64,000 bases of DNA from assembly GCF_013394165.1 (NCBI RefSeq), contig NZ_CP041331.1, forward strand, positions 620,001-684,000. The letters are read 5' to 3'. Position numbers and translations under genes: made by a program. The stretch is from Pseudoalteromonas sp. Scap06 (GTDB lineage: Bacteria > Pseudomonadota > Gammaproteobacteria > Enterobacterales > Alteromonadaceae). The notes beneath the pieces were generated by a model. The model was not told the DNA's origin. It ran no database searches and saw only the letters and a list, made by a program, of their open reading frames with translations. How positions within the stretch are numbered: position 1 is the first letter of the stretch; the number at the start of each line of letters is the position of its first letter. Below are positions 17,106-26,490 of the stretch, piece after piece.

Positions 17106-20100
17106 ATGAAAATTCAACTTCGCAAAACGGCTCTATCACTTGCTATAGCAGCATGTGTTGGTGTGAGTGGTGCTGCAATTGCAAACGAAACAACCTCAGC
17201 AATTAAAGGTCAAATAAAGGGGCCAAATGGTAACCCTGCTGCAGGAACTAAAATTACTATCCTACACGTTCCTTCAGGCTCAGTTAAAACAACTGAGACT
17301 AACGACGCTGGTTACTTCACAGCAAAAGGCCTTCGTGTTGGTGGTCCATATAAAGTAGTTGTAGATTCTGACACTTATGCAGATCAAGAGTTCAATAATA
17401 TTATTCTTAATATTGGTAACGATTACCCTGTAAATGCTTCTTTAGAGAATATATCTAACATCGAGCAAATTGTAGTTACAGGTGCTCCTATCAGTGCTAT
17501 GTCTGGTGGAACAGGTCCTGCGTCTACTTTTACGCTGACGGATCTTGAAAACCAACCAGCAATCAACCGTGATTTAAAAGATATTATTCGTATTGACCCA
17601 CGTATTACAATTGATGATAGCCGTGGTTCAATCAACTGTGGTGGTGGTAACCCACGTTACAACAGCTTAACGCTTGACGGCGTTCGCATGAACGATAACT
17701 TCGGTTTAAGCTCAAACGGTTACCCAACTATCCGTGCCCCTTTCTCTTTCGACTCTATTGAACAAGTTTCAGCTGAGCTAGCCCCTTTTGACGTTCAATA
17801 CGGTGGCTTTACATCGTGTAACATCAACGCTGTAACAAAATCGGGTGGCAACGACATTCACGGTGGTGTTTTCTTCGATTACACAAGCGATTCAATGAAA
17901 GGCGATGAAATTGAAGGTAATGAAGTTGATAACGGTAACTACACTGAAAAGCGTTACGGTTTCAACGTAGGCCTTCCGCTTATTGAAGATACATTATTTT
18001 TGTACACTTCATACGAAAAACTTGAAGGTGTTCGCCAGTTTAACTACGACGGTTTAAACACTGGCAGCGTAACAGCTGAAGACATTACCCGCATCACAAA
18101 TGCAGCTCAATCTGTATATGGTTACGATGTTGGCGGTATGCCATCTAGCATGCCTGTTGAAGATGAAAAGATCTTAGTAAAACTAGATTGGAACATCAAC
18201 GAAGATCACCGTGCAAACTTAATTTATAACTACAACGACGGTAATACAATTTCTCAGTCGGATACAGGTTCTAGCCGAGTTTCTTTATCAAACCATTTCT
18301 ATGATCAAAGTGCTGAATTTACTTCAATTATTGGCTCTGTATATTCTGATTGGTCAGACGATTTCTCTACAGAAATTCGTTTAGGTAAATCAGAGCTAGA
18401 TGCAACTGTTCAGTCATTAGATGCTGCAAGTAGCTTTGGTGAAATGCAAATTCGTACTGATAATGGCGGTACTGTATTTATTGGTCCAGATGATTCTCGT
18501 CAATCAAACGACCTAGATTACGACACAACTACATTTAAAGTTGCTGGTACTTACTACTTAGACCAACACACTATTACTGCTGGCTATGAATATGAAAATC
18601 TAAGCGTTTTCAACTTGTTTGTTCAGCACACGGAAGGTGAATACCGTTTTGGTTCAATCGATGAGTTTGAAGCAGGTATAGCCGACCGTATCTACTACAA
18701 CAACTCAGCTGGAACAAACGATCCAACTGATTCGGGTGCTAGTTTTGAGTATGCTCAACACACGTTTTATGTACAAGATGAATACGCATTTACTGACTTA
18801 GATGCAACCATTCAGTTCGGTTTACGTTACGACAAGTACACAAGTGATGACGTTCCTAACTTTAACGAGAACTTCACTAATCGTTACGGTTACAGCAACC
18901 AGTCTACATTTGATGGTATTGACTTACTGCAGCCACGTGTTGGTTTTCAATGGTATGCAACAGACGAGCTTGAAGTACGCGCTGGCTTAGGCTTGTTCTC
19001 TGGTGGTAACCCTAATGTATGGCTGTCTAACTCATACTCAAATGACGGTATTACACAAATTGCTACAAGAGAGAGTCAACTAAGTAATTATGATTCTGAT
19101 TCAAGAACTATTGACTTATTTAATACTCCAAATGTGAATGGCGGTACTCCTGGCTTTGAGGTTCCACAAGAACTTTATGACATTATTGGTGCTACAGAAA
19201 TAGGTTCTGGTGATGGTACAGTTAACGCTGTAGACCCAGATTTTGAAATTCCTTCAGAGTGGAAATACTCACTTGGTGCTACATACACAACTGAAGACGA
19301 ATACGTAATATCTGTTGATTACTTATACTCGAAGAAAAATGATGCTGCTGTAATGCGTGACATTTCACTTCAAGAAAGCGGTGAAACTACGTTTGATGGT
19401 CGCCCTATTTATGAAAAAATCGATGGCCGCAGTGGTGATTTACTACTTACTAACGTAAGCGGTAATAGTGGTGATTCTTCAGTTATTTCTGCTGCAATAA
19501 GCAAAATGTATGACAACGGCATTAACTTTAGCTTTGGTTATGCATACACAGACGCAGACGATGTAAACCCAATGACTAGCTCTACAGCCGGTTCTAACTA
19601 CGGTAACATCGCGCTTTCAAACCCAGGTAACCCTGGTGTTGCGTCTTCAGATTATGAAATCCCGCACCGTTTCACTATGACTCTTGGTTACAAACATGAG
19701 TTTGTAGACGGCTTTGAAACACGCTTTAACCTTTACGGTGAGGCATATAAAGGCTTACCGTACAGCTTTACGTTTGACGGAAGCGATAGTGTTTGGGGTG
19801 ATGATAGCTGGAATGGTAGCCGCCAATTACTTTATGTTCCACTTGAAAACGATCCTAACGTTGTTTACAACATGTCGGCTGATGAAATCAATGAATTCAA
19901 TGACTTCATTGCTTCTGAAGGACTTAAACGCGGTGAAATTGCAGGTCGTAACCAACAAAATTCAGATTGGTTTGTTAAGTTTAACTTTAAGATTACACAA
20001 GAACTACCAGGCTTTATGGATGGCCATAAAGGTGAAGCATTCTTCGTAATCGACAACCTTACTAACATGCTAAATGATGACTGGGGCGTACTTAAGAAAG

Positions 20101-20252
20101 GTCCTTTCGTAGGCGCAAGCATGATCTCAACATCTTTAGATGACCAAGGTCGTTACGTTTACTCAGACTTTAATGCAAATAACGCAAATACTTCAGTACA
20201 AACTGGTGCTTCAGTATGGGAAATGCGTGTAGGTGTTCGTTACACGTTCTAA
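17106..20252 (+). CDS. Second Oar-like TonB-dependent receptor
   Basis: Paralogue of the preceding receptor with the same layout in 1048 residues: signal peptide, carboxypeptidase-like domain (about 30-115; IKGQIKGPNG, GPYKVVVDSD), TonB-box-like IEQIVVTG, plug, and barrel ending in YTF. Two cysteines in the plug (INCGGG and TSCNIN), absent from the first paralogue, may form a disulfide. Codon choice looks more uniform than in its neighbour, hinting at high expression, but I did not compute it. The leader ACGGGAAA Shine-Dalgarno resembles that of the first receptor. It has its own upstream region and terminator, so it is probably transcribed alone. Confidence 0.9.
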   Translation: MKIQLRKTALSLAIAACVGVSGAAIANETTSAIKGQIKGPNGNPAAGTKITILHVPSGSVKTTETNDAGYFTAKGLRVGGPYKVVVDSDTYADQEFNNIILNIGNDYPVNASLENISNIEQIVVTGAPISAMSGGTGPASTFTLTDLENQPAINRDLKDIIRIDPRITIDDSRGSINCGGGNPRYNSLTLDGVRMNDNFGLSSNGYPTIRAPFSFDSIEQVSAELAPFDVQYGGFTSCNINAVTKSGGNDIHGGVFFDYTSDSMKGDEIEGNEVDNGNYTEKRYGFNVGLPLIEDTLFLYTSYEKLEGVRQFNYDGLNTGSVTAEDITRITNAAQSVYGYDVGGMPSSMPVEDEKILVKLDWNINEDHRANLIYNYNDGNTISQSDTGSSRVSLSNHFYDQSAEFTSIIGSVYSDWSDDFSTEIRLGKSELDATVQSLDAASSFGEMQIRTDNGGTVFIGPDDSRQSNDLDYDTTTFKVAGTYYLDQHTITAGYEYENLSVFNLFVQHTEGEYRFGSIDEFEAGIADRIYYNNSAGTNDPTDSGASFEYAQHTFYVQDEYAFTDLDATIQFGLRYDKYTSDDVPNFNENFTNRYGYSNQSTFDGIDLLQPRVGFQWYATDELEVRAGLGLFSGGNPNVWLSNSYSNDGITQIATRESQLSNYDSDSRTIDLFNTPNVNGGTPGFEVPQELYDIIGATEIGSGDGTVNAVDPDFEIPSEWKYSLGATYTTEDEYVISVDYLYSKKNDAAVMRDISLQESGETTFDGRPIYEKIDGRSGDLLLTNVSGNSGDSSVISAAISKMYDNGINFSFGYAYTDADDVNPMTSSTAGSNYGNIALSNPGNPGVASSDYEIPHRFTMTLGYKHEFVDGFETRFNLYGEAYKGLPYSFTFDGSDSVWGDDSWNGSRQLLYVPLENDPNVVYNMSADEINEFNDFIASEGLKRGEIAGRNQQNSDWFVKFNFKITQELPGFMDGHKGEAFFVIDNLTNMLNDDWGVLKKGPFVGASMISTSLDDQGRYVYSDFNANNANTSVQTGASVWEMRVGVRYTF

Positions 20253-20277
20253 TTTGATTAATTAAATTAGTCTATTT

Positions 20278-20302
20278 AAAAGCCCACTTTGTGGGCTTTT
20301 TT
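20278..20302. terminator. Bidirectional terminator between receptor and MarR gene
   Basis: AAAAGCCCAC, TTT loop, GTGGGCTTTTTT. It lies 25 bp after the receptor stop and its T-tract touches the stop codon of the convergent MarR gene. Confidence 0.85.
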
Positions 20303-20732
20303 ATGCCTGTAATTTATTTTTTAATTTTTCAAAAATAGCGATTAACTGGCGTTGTTCATCATCCGACAGGCAGCTTAATAATGCTTGCTCCCATTGCAAT
20401 GCTTGTGGCGTTATTTTTTCGTATAAAGCCATACCCTTATCACTTAACATCAAAAATGCAGCGCGCTTATCATGCTTATTTAACTCGCTATAAATAAGCC
20501 CTTCATCTATTAGCGTTTTTACCGCTCTTGATACTGTCGACTTATCCATATCTGCTTGAGTACATAACTGCTTTGCTGTGCTTTGACCTAATTGCGCTAA
20601 ATTAGCAATTATTCGCCACTGAGGAATAGTTAAATCAAACTCTTTTTTATAAATGCTTGAAAAATCATTACTTACCTGTGTTGCTAAGTGTGTTAATTGA
20701 TAGGGTAAAAATGTCGTTAAATCTATTTTCAT
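20301..20732 (-). CDS. MarR-family transcriptional regulator, probable regulator of hmgA-maiA
   Basis: A 143-residue winged-helix repressor-type protein. The MarR order is visible: N-terminal dimerisation helix, IPQWRIIANLAQLGQSTAKQL, the recognition region DMDKSTVSRAVKTLIDEGLI, the wing with DKRAAFLMLSDKG, and a C-terminal dimer helix. It is divergent from hmgA with 152 bp between them, the usual position for a local regulator of aromatic catabolism. The intergenic region holds inverted and direct repeats that could be its sites. The link to homogentisate control is from context; no ligand can be read from the sequence. Confidence 0.8.
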   Translation of the reverse strand: MKIDLTTFLPYQLTHLATQVSNDFSSIYKKEFDLTIPQWRIIANLAQLGQSTAKQLCTQADMDKSTVSRAVKTLIDEGLIYSELNKHDKRAAFLMLSDKGMALYEKITPQALQWEQALLSCLSDDEQRQLIAIFEKLKNKLQA

Positions 20733-20745
20733 ATTGAATCACTTA

Positions 20746-20845
20746 TTTATTTACACACGACTTTTATCTGTTCACTTTTATTTACAACGGTCATAATCAG
20801 TGTATTTGATATTAGTCTCACTTGAGAGTATCTTAGCGTAAATAA
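20746..20845. promoter_or_regulatory. Candidate MarR operator region between marR-type gene and hmgA
   Basis: Two exact direct copies of TTTATTTACA (20746-20755 and 20777-20786) lie 31 bp apart, about three helical turns, and an inverted match GTAAATAA is at 20838-20845. Between them, TAGTCTCACTTGAGAGTA (20813-20830) is an inverted repeat with one mismatched pair and a two-base centre. Either set could be the regulator's binding site; sequence alone does not choose. Confidence 0.4.
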
Positions 20846-20884
20846 CAAAAATATAACACTCCCCCATTTTTACAGGAGTCAGTA

Positions 20885-22186
20885 ATGGCGACACAATTAA
20901 ACTACATGACCGGCTTTGGCAATGAATTTGAAACCGAAGCCCTGCCTGGTGCATTACCGATTGGGCAATTTAGTCCGCAAAAAGTAAAATATGATTTATA
21001 CGCAGAGCAATTCAGTACCACTGCATTTACCGCTCCTCGCGCCGATAACCGCCGCACTTGGATGTATCGTATTCGCCCATCGGTTGTGCAGAGCGATTAT
21101 ACAGCCATAGACAATGGCTTAATTAGAACCGCTCCCATTACCGAAGTACCGACTCCACCAACCATGCTGCGCTGGGATCCAATTGATGTACCAACAAAAC
21201 CTACAGATTTTGTTGACGGGCTTATCACCATGGCCGCTAATGGTAACGCTAATGGTCAAGCGGGTATCGGTATTCATGTTTATGTTGCCAATAAATCAAT
21301 GGACAATCGCTATTTTTATAATGCCGATGGCGAAATGTTATTTGTACCGCAACAAGGTGAACTACTACTTAAAACAGAGCTTGGGCATTTAACTATTAAA
21401 GCCGGCGAAATTGCCGTTATTCCGCGTGGTATTAAATTTCAAGTAATGTTACTAACGGACACTGCGCGTGGCTATATTTGTGAAAACTACGGCCATGCCT
21501 ATGTCCTTGCTGAGCGCGGCCCTGTGGGTGCCAACGGTTATGCGAATGATCGTGATTTTCAATATCCAGTAGCGGCTTTTGAAGATATTGAGGGTGATTT
21601 TGAACTGATTGCTAAATTTAATGGCAATATGTTCCGTTGTGATATTGGTCACTCACCCCTTGATGTTGTTGCTTGGACAGGCAATAGTGCGCCTTACAAA
21701 TACGATTTGGCTCGCTTTAATGTCATGAATACCGTTAGCTTTGATCACCCCGACCCTTCAATCTTTACCGTGCTAACTTCACCATCGGGTACTGAAGGCG
21801 TTGCAAATATCGATTTTGCTATTTTCCCACCGCGTTGGATGGTGGCTGAAAACACCTTCCGCCCGCCTTACTATCACCGTAATATTATGAGTGAGTTTAT
21901 GGGCTTAATAGAAGGGGTATATGATGCAAAAGAGCATGGCTTTGTGCCAGGTGGCATGAGCTTACATAACTGTATGTCGCCGCATGGTCCTGAAGCAGAC
22001 GTATTTGAAAAAGCATCAAACGCCGATTTAGAGCCACAACGCTACGATAATACGTTGGCGTTTATGTTTGAGTCACGTTATGTAATATCGCCGACTAAAT
22101 ACGCATTAGAAGGTAAAGAGCGCCAAGCTAATTACACTGATTGCTGGCGCACAATCAAAAAACACTTTAATGGCAATCAAGGATAA
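20885..22186 (+). CDS. hmgA: Homogentisate 1,2-dioxygenase
   Basis: Iron-dependent ring-cleaving enzyme of tyrosine and phenylalanine breakdown, turning homogentisate into maleylacetoacetate. The 433 residues cover the whole protein. It opens with [19 protein letters not shown], characteristic of the family, and the iron ligands are in place: the HRNIMSE segment supplies His and Glu six residues apart, and [11 protein letters not shown] supplies the third His. A GGAG Shine-Dalgarno precedes the ATG. It is the first gene of a two-gene unit with maiA. Loss of this enzyme in related bacteria gives brown pyomelanin. Confidence 0.96.
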   Translation: MATQLNYMTGFGNEFETEALPGALPIGQFSPQKVKYDLYAEQFSTTAFTAPRADNRRTWMYRIRPSVVQSDYTAIDNGLIRTAPITEVPTPPTMLRWDPIDVPTKPTDFVDGLITMAANGNANGQAGIGIHVYVANKSMDNRYFYNADGEMLFVPQQGELLLKTELGHLTIKAGEIAVIPRGIKFQVMLLTDTARGYICENYGHAYVLAERGPVGANGYANDRDFQYPVAAFEDIEGDFELIAKFNGNMFRCDIGHSPLDVVAWTGNSAPYKYDLARFNVMNTVSFDHPDPSIFTVLTSPSGTEGVANIDFAIFPPRWMVAENTFRPPYYHRNIMSEFMGLIEGVYDAKEHGFVPGGMSLHNCMSPHGPEADVFEKASNADLEPQRYDNTLAFMFESRYVISPTKYALEGKERQANYTDCWRTIKKHFNGNQG

Positions 22187-22193
22187 TCAGATT

Positions 22194-22823
22194 ATGAAGC
22201 TTTATACTTATTTTCGCTCATCTGCAGCGTATCGTGTTCGAATCGCATTAAATCTAAAAAATATTGATCATCAATTGGTACCTGTTAACTTATTAAAATC
22301 AGAACAGCAAAGCACAGATTACTTACAGAAAAACCCACAAGGACTGTTACCTGCTTTAGAAACAGAGGGCGGCGTATTAGGTCAATCTTTAGCAATTTTA
22401 GAGTACCTTGAAGAGCAATACCCTGAAACACCATTACTGCAAGGTAATGCATGGCAAAAAGCACACATTCGCAATTTAAGTTATGCAATTGCGTGTGATA
22501 TTCACCCTATTGATAATTTACGGGTGCTTAAATATTTAAGTAGTGAACTCAATGTCGATGATGAAGCAAAAAATAAGTGGTACCGACACTGGGTTAAAGT
22601 TGGTTTTGATAAAATAGAACAAATGCTCGATAGCAAAAATACATTTTGCGCAGGCGACTCGCCAAGCTTAGCCGATGTATGTTTAGTGCCGCAGGTATTT
22701 AATGCCATTCGCTTTAAAGTAGATATGGCTGCTTATCCTAAAATAGCAGCCGTTTATCAGCGTTGTAATGAGTTGACTGCCTTTAGTGATGCAGCCCCAG
22801 AAAATCAACCCGACGCAAACTAA
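22194..22823 (+). CDS. maiA: Maleylacetoacetate isomerase (zeta-class glutathione transferase)
   Basis: Glutathione-dependent isomerase that converts maleylacetoacetate to fumarylacetoacetate, the step after HmgA. The 209 residues begin at the family's YFRSSAAYRVRIALN motif, the zeta-class active-site loop, and continue with the thioredoxin-like QSLAILEYLEE segment and a helical C-terminal domain containing SLADVCLVPQ. An in-frame ATG 24 bases upstream would overlap hmgA, but an AAGGA sequence ten bases before this ATG and the family's N-terminus favour 22194. It starts 8 bp after hmgA. No fumarylacetoacetase gene follows. Confidence 0.93.
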   Translation: MKLYTYFRSSAAYRVRIALNLKNIDHQLVPVNLLKSEQQSTDYLQKNPQGLLPALETEGGVLGQSLAILEYLEEQYPETPLLQGNAWQKAHIRNLSYAIACDIHPIDNLRVLKYLSSELNVDDEAKNKWYRHWVKVGFDKIEQMLDSKNTFCAGDSPSLADVCLVPQVFNAIRFKVDMAAYPKIAAVYQRCNELTAFSDAAPENQPDAN

Positions 22824-23053
22824 CTTTTTAAAGCACTGTGTATTACAGTGACGTGCTCAATTAAGTCTAAGCCCAGATCAGTTAAATAACCGCCATCTGG
22901 GCTATCAATAACCCCTTTATCAAACAAACGTTGTGCTGCGCTTAATAAAGCGGGTTCAGCGTCTGAATGGAGTTTAATGCCCTGCATTTTGCTCTCGCGT
23001 GGGAATTTTGCAAGTAGTGTAAATTCGTCAATCATAGTTTGATTAAATAGCAT
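22820..23053 (-). CDS. TIGR02647-like small conserved protein
   Basis: A 77-residue cytoplasmic protein with the pattern of the TIGR02647 family of gammaproteobacteria: an N-terminal IDEFTLLAKF, then GIKLHSDAEPALLSAAQRLFDKGVI, then DGGYLTDLGLDLIEH. The helix-turn-strand arrangement suggests a small winged-helix-like fold, but no function is known. Its 3' end overlaps the last 4 bp of maiA, convergently. It is recognised from memory of the family pattern, not from a search. Confidence 0.65.
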   Translation of the reverse strand: MLFNQTMIDEFTLLAKFPRESKMQGIKLHSDAEPALLSAAQRLFDKGVIDSPDGGYLTDLGLDLIEHVTVIHSALKS

Positions 23054-23163
23054 ATGTGTTCACCTTTTTATTGTTCTGTGTTTTACTAAAACTGTCCCAC
23101 TTACCCTAGCATGTTTTTTAACTAAGTGTGCTTTTTTTAAACACGTTAATTTTGAGGTTATTT

Positions 23164-23466
23164 ATGCGTTATTATTTTACTTTCTTTATTGTTGTTTTAT
23201 GCGTGTATTTTCCAGCTTTAAGCTACGCTAACGCAATAAAAACGCTTCCTATTGTTGATGCTACCCAGCTTATAAACACTAACGCTGAGTGCTGGTATGA
23301 TAATAAACGCTATAGCGAAGGCGCCATACTGCAGGTTCATTCCGTTACGCTTATTTGTGCTGCTAAATACCCTCAACATAACAACAGCCAGTTAATTTGG
23401 CTAAAGCTCGACAAACAAGGTAACCTTATTTACCCCAAGAAACCCTCTACTATTACTGTAAATTAA
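23164..23466 (+). CDS. Small secreted DUF1496-like protein
   Basis: A 100-residue exported protein. The signal peptide runs to about residue 22 (MRYYFTFFIVVLCVYFPALSYA), and the mature part has the DUF1496/YnjH-type motif CWYDNKRYSEGAIL with a second cysteine 20 residues on, which could pair in a disulfide. A GAGG Shine-Dalgarno six bases before this ATG rejects the in-frame start at 23128. Function is unknown; YnjH-type proteins are uncharacterised. Confidence 0.7.
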   Translation: MRYYFTFFIVVLCVYFPALSYANAIKTLPIVDATQLINTNAECWYDNKRYSEGAILQVHSVTLICAAKYPQHNNSQLIWLKLDKQGNLIYPKKPSTITVN

Positions 23467-23563
23467 TCAAGAGTAACAATCTGGAATATGCCGGCCATCA
23501 CCAAACTATTAAGATGCGGTGGGATACGTTACAATACATTCAGTTTAAAAAAGCAGTGTGACT

Positions 23564-23872
23564 ATGAATAATCAACCAAAAAACCCACTACATGGGGTAA
23601 CTTTAGAGCAAATTCTAGTTGAGCTAGAACAACGTTTAGGCTTTAAAGCAATGGGCGAGCAAGTAAATATCAAATGTTTTACCGATTCGCCAAGTATAAA
23701 ATCAAGCTTAAAATTTTTACGTAAAACGCCTTGGGCAAGAGATAAAGTAGAAGCGCTTTATATCCATACCATTAATAACAAGCCGTTACGTAAGCCTAAA
23801 AACAAGCCTAAGCAGTTTGAATCTTCACAACCTGATACATCAGGTTTTGTATGGCCTTCTATTAAAAAATAA
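23564..23872 (+). CDS. VF530-family small DNA-binding protein (DUF2132)
   Basis: A 102-residue basic protein. The LHGVTLEQILVELEQRLGF start and the SIKSSLKFLRKTPWARDKVEALYI segment match the VF530 family, whose Vibrio fischeri member has a known structure and was proposed to bind DNA. The C-terminal tail is lysine-rich and disordered-looking. The ATG at 23564 is preferred to the GTG two codons upstream, though neither has a good Shine-Dalgarno. It stands alone between a small secreted gene and the convergent phosphatase-kinase fusion. Confidence 0.75.
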   Translation: MNNQPKNPLHGVTLEQILVELEQRLGFKAMGEQVNIKCFTDSPSIKSSLKFLRKTPWARDKVEALYIHTINNKPLRKPKNKPKQFESSQPDTSGFVWPSIKK

Positions 23873-23912
23873 AAGGCTCAAAAAATAGCAATGGCGTAAT
23901 ACATACGCCTTT

Positions 23913-25541
23913 CTAATCAGGTGTTTGCTCTTGGCATATTACATTTAGCGACGCAGGGTGAATGCTCACCACCACTTTTTCTGCAGATTTAACCTCGCCA
24001 TCAATCACGTAATTTAGCGTTTCATCTGCGCTTATTTCTACACGTTTTGCATTGGTATAATGCGAGTTAATAGCAAGATGCGTTTGCGTAATACTGCTAA
24101 ACATCAGCTCTGCAATACTTAATACCGTGGTTTCATTATCTTTGTTTGGCGTTAACCAGTTTACATCCAATAACCCATCGCGGTGATCGGGTTGCCCGCC
24201 CCCTTGTGCTAATAACGTAGTGAATGGGGCAGCATTTGCCACAATAAAACTATTTGTATTAATAGTCTCAGGCTCATTATCATCTAATTTAACTATTAGC
24301 TGTTGCGCTTTATTTTCGCCAAATGAGTGTAAAAAACCATTTAAATAAGCAAGTTGACCTGATTTATTTTTAGACTCTCGATCTGCTTTTTCAATCATTG
24401 CATGCTCAAAGCCAATACCAATTAATAATAACATTAGTTCATCATTACAATACGCGGTATCAATAAGGTTAGCTTGACCATCAATGATTAAATCACATGC
24501 TTGCTCAACAGGAATAAATTTAGATTTTATCCCCATTAATACATGAGCGAGTGCATTTGCTGTGCCCAGTGGTATTATTCCTAATCGACAAGACGTACCC
24601 ACCAACACACTGGCAACCTCAGTTACAGTTCCATCTCCACCACAAGCAATAATAATATCGGGGTGGCTTTCTATAGCCTGTTTAGCCAATGTAATGCCAT
24701 TTTGTTCTGGCGTAGTTTTTAAAATGGTTAAATCGTAATACGCAGATAAACGCGCAATAATTAAATGCTCTTTTTCAGACCACAACTTAGTACCTGAAAC
24801 CGGATTAGCAATTAAGTACGCTTTGTTTTTTATCAGTAGCTCCCCCTTACGGTGGCGCTTAACTAAATGGCGTAATTGGCGTTTATTAAGATTGGCAGTT
24901 TCACGTGTTTCTTTTATTTGTGCAAGAATATCATGCACATCCGCATCTTTATTTTGACTCAATAAATATGCCGCCATAACAAACACCGAGCGTCCACGCC
25001 CTAATGCACAATGCACCACAACACGACGGTCTTTTTTAATATGATGATGAATCCAGTTAATAGCTTGGTTTAACTGTGAGTGTGTAGGCACACTGTGATC
25101 AAGAACAGGAATATTTAAATAATCGATATTTTCTTGGGTAGATGTCCATTCAAGGCCATCAAATTCACAGGTAACGTCCAAAACAGCGGTAATGCCATTT
25201 TCTTTCAATGTGTCTATATCAGAAGGGAATAAACGACATGCTAAAAATAGATTATCGTTTATTTGCTGAATAGGCGGTACCTTGTCACGCTTTCGTGACC
25301 ACGCATTATAAATTTGCGCACCTAATAAAAAAGGCACAAAGGCCCAGCGAATGTAAAAAGGGATAACGCCATTTTCGCGTTTTCTAAATACTTTCCCTGC
25401 GTTAAAAAAATAAGCACCGCTGACTAATAATAACGATAGTGCAGTCCAAAAAAACGCAACTGCAAAGTAAATGGAGTTAACCGTTAATCCCAATACTATA
25501 AATACCAATGCTGTTACAAGATAACTTACTGCAGCCCACAT
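23913..25541 (-). CDS. Dual-specificity phosphatase / diacylglycerol kinase-family fusion
   Basis: A 542-residue membrane protein joining two enzymes. N-terminal hydrophobic helices occupy about 5-45 and 60-80. A tyrosine/dual-specificity phosphatase domain follows (about 90-225) with D148 as likely general acid and the loop HCALGRGRS carrying C178 and R184. A diacylglycerol/sphingosine kinase-like domain (about 238-535) has NPVSG at 247-251 and the nucleotide loop GGDGT at 301-305. Both active sites look intact. The likely substrates are lipid phosphates or phosphoinositide-like lipids and diacylglycerol-type acceptors, but this is inferred from the families. A strong AAGGAG precedes the ATG. 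Confidence 0.88.
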   Translation of the reverse strand: MWAAVSYLVTALVFIVLGLTVNSIYFAVAFFWTALSLLLVSGAYFFNAGKVFRKRENGVIPFYIRWAFVPFLLGAQIYNAWSRKRDKVPPIQQINDNLFLACRLFPSDIDTLKENGITAVLDVTCEFDGLEWTSTQENIDYLNIPVLDHSVPTHSQLNQAINWIHHHIKKDRRVVVHCALGRGRSVFVMAAYLLSQNKDADVHDILAQIKETRETANLNKRQLRHLVKRHRKGELLIKNKAYLIANPVSGTKLWSEKEHLIIARLSAYYDLTILKTTPEQNGITLAKQAIESHPDIIIACGGDGTVTEVASVLVGTSCRLGIIPLGTANALAHVLMGIKSKFIPVEQACDLIIDGQANLIDTAYCNDELMLLLIGIGFEHAMIEKADRESKNKSGQLAYLNGFLHSFGENKAQQLIVKLDDNEPETINTNSFIVANAAPFTTLLAQGGGQPDHRDGLLDVNWLTPNKDNETTVLSIAELMFSSITQTHLAINSHYTNAKRVEISADETLNYVIDGEVKSAEKVVVSIHPASLNVICQEQTPD

Positions 25542-25855
25542 GTGCTCTCCTTAAAGTTGTTAGCGCAAAATTAACGCTTTTAATATAGCTCGAAGAATGC
25601 AAGTAGCACGCCAAAAAGCAACTATTCTTATTTACTGTGTTTAGCTCTATAGCGCAAGCTCACATAAAACCAGCTAAAAATATTAAGCTATTGATAATAA
25701 ATAACTATATCTTTATTTTTGTTTTCCTATTTTAGCAACTCAATGCTAGTCTTTATTTATGATATTGGCCATAAACTATTTGTATATAAGGCTAGTCCTT
25801 TCTTTTTTACAATAGTAAGGGTCAAATATTCATAGTAACTTAATAACTTAGTGCA
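25542..25855. other. Intergenic stretch without a recognisable gene
   Basis: 314 bp between the lipid-kinase fusion and the TetR gene, both on the minus strand. It must hold the fusion gene's promoter. I see no convincing hairpin, small ORF with a Shine-Dalgarno, or repeat here. Confidence 0.6.
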
Positions 25856-26476
25856 TTAATTATCAAATGGCATAAGTAATGTTTTCATTGCTGGACGTAG
25901 TGCAATAAGCACGGTTTCTTCTGTTAACTCAGGAAACAGCATTTTTCGTAATAACAATCCGGCCATCACTGAAAAAATCACATTAATACGGCTCTCTAAT
26001 TCTTGCTCTGAATGTGATTTTATTAAACTACTTTCACTCACTAATAGATCCCGCATTCTGTTACGCGCTTGCGTGTCAGCATCACGTAGTAGCAAAGCAA
26101 CTTTTTTATTTCTACTAGCCTCTGCCATCATATCTAGGTCAACAACGCTGGCTCCGGTGTCCATATGACGCTGTACGCCATGATGTAGACCATCAAGTAA
26201 CACCGTTAAAATATCACCGGGTTGTTCTTCAAACTCTTGAAATATAGAAAACATTTCTTCCATATCTTTTTCAATAATACGCTCGATTATTGCTTCTTTA
26301 CTATCAAAATAGTTATAAATATGGCCTGCACTCATACCTGCTGTTCTTGCTATTTCAGCCATACCGGCGCCATGGTAGCCTTTGCGACGAAAACAATCCG
26401 CAGCAGCTGTTAATACCTGTTCACGACGCGCTTGTGCTTGCACCGGATCAAGGTGTTTTTTATTTTTAGAATTCAT
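25856..26476 (-). CDS. TetR-family regulator of the adjacent RND efflux operon
   Basis: A 206-residue repressor-type protein. The N-terminal helix-turn-helix reads REQVLTAAADCFRRKGYHGAGMAEIA, then AGMSAGHIYNYFDSKEAII, the standard TetR signature. The C-terminal ligand domain is all-helical and not diagnostic. The ATG at 26476 has GGAG six bases upstream, so the longer frame from 26488 is rejected. It lies downstream of the efflux genes on the same strand, 130 bp after the outer-membrane factor, an uncommon order since efflux repressors are more often divergent. A TetR-type inverted repeat at the start of the efflux operon supports it as regulator. Confidence 0.85.
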   Translation of the reverse strand: MNSKNKKHLDPVQAQARREQVLTAAADCFRRKGYHGAGMAEIARTAGMSAGHIYNYFDSKEAIIERIIEKDMEEMFSIFQEFEEQPGDILTVLLDGLHHGVQRHMDTGASVVDLDMMAEASRNKKVALLLRDADTQARNRMRDLLVSESSLIKSHSEQELESRINVIFSVMAGLLLRKMLFPELTEETVLIALRPAMKTLLMPFDN

Positions 26477-26490
26477 TCGACACTCCATTA

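Noticed and set aside
19714..20049. 111-codon frame overlapping the second Oar-like receptor in another phase
   Set aside because: Fully inside the receptor barrel coding region; no start signal and no recognisable protein.
23485..23572. 27-codon ORF running into the VF530-family gene
   Set aside because: It overlaps the downstream start, like the rlmF leader, but its ATG has only GGA two bases away, too close to be a working ribosome site.
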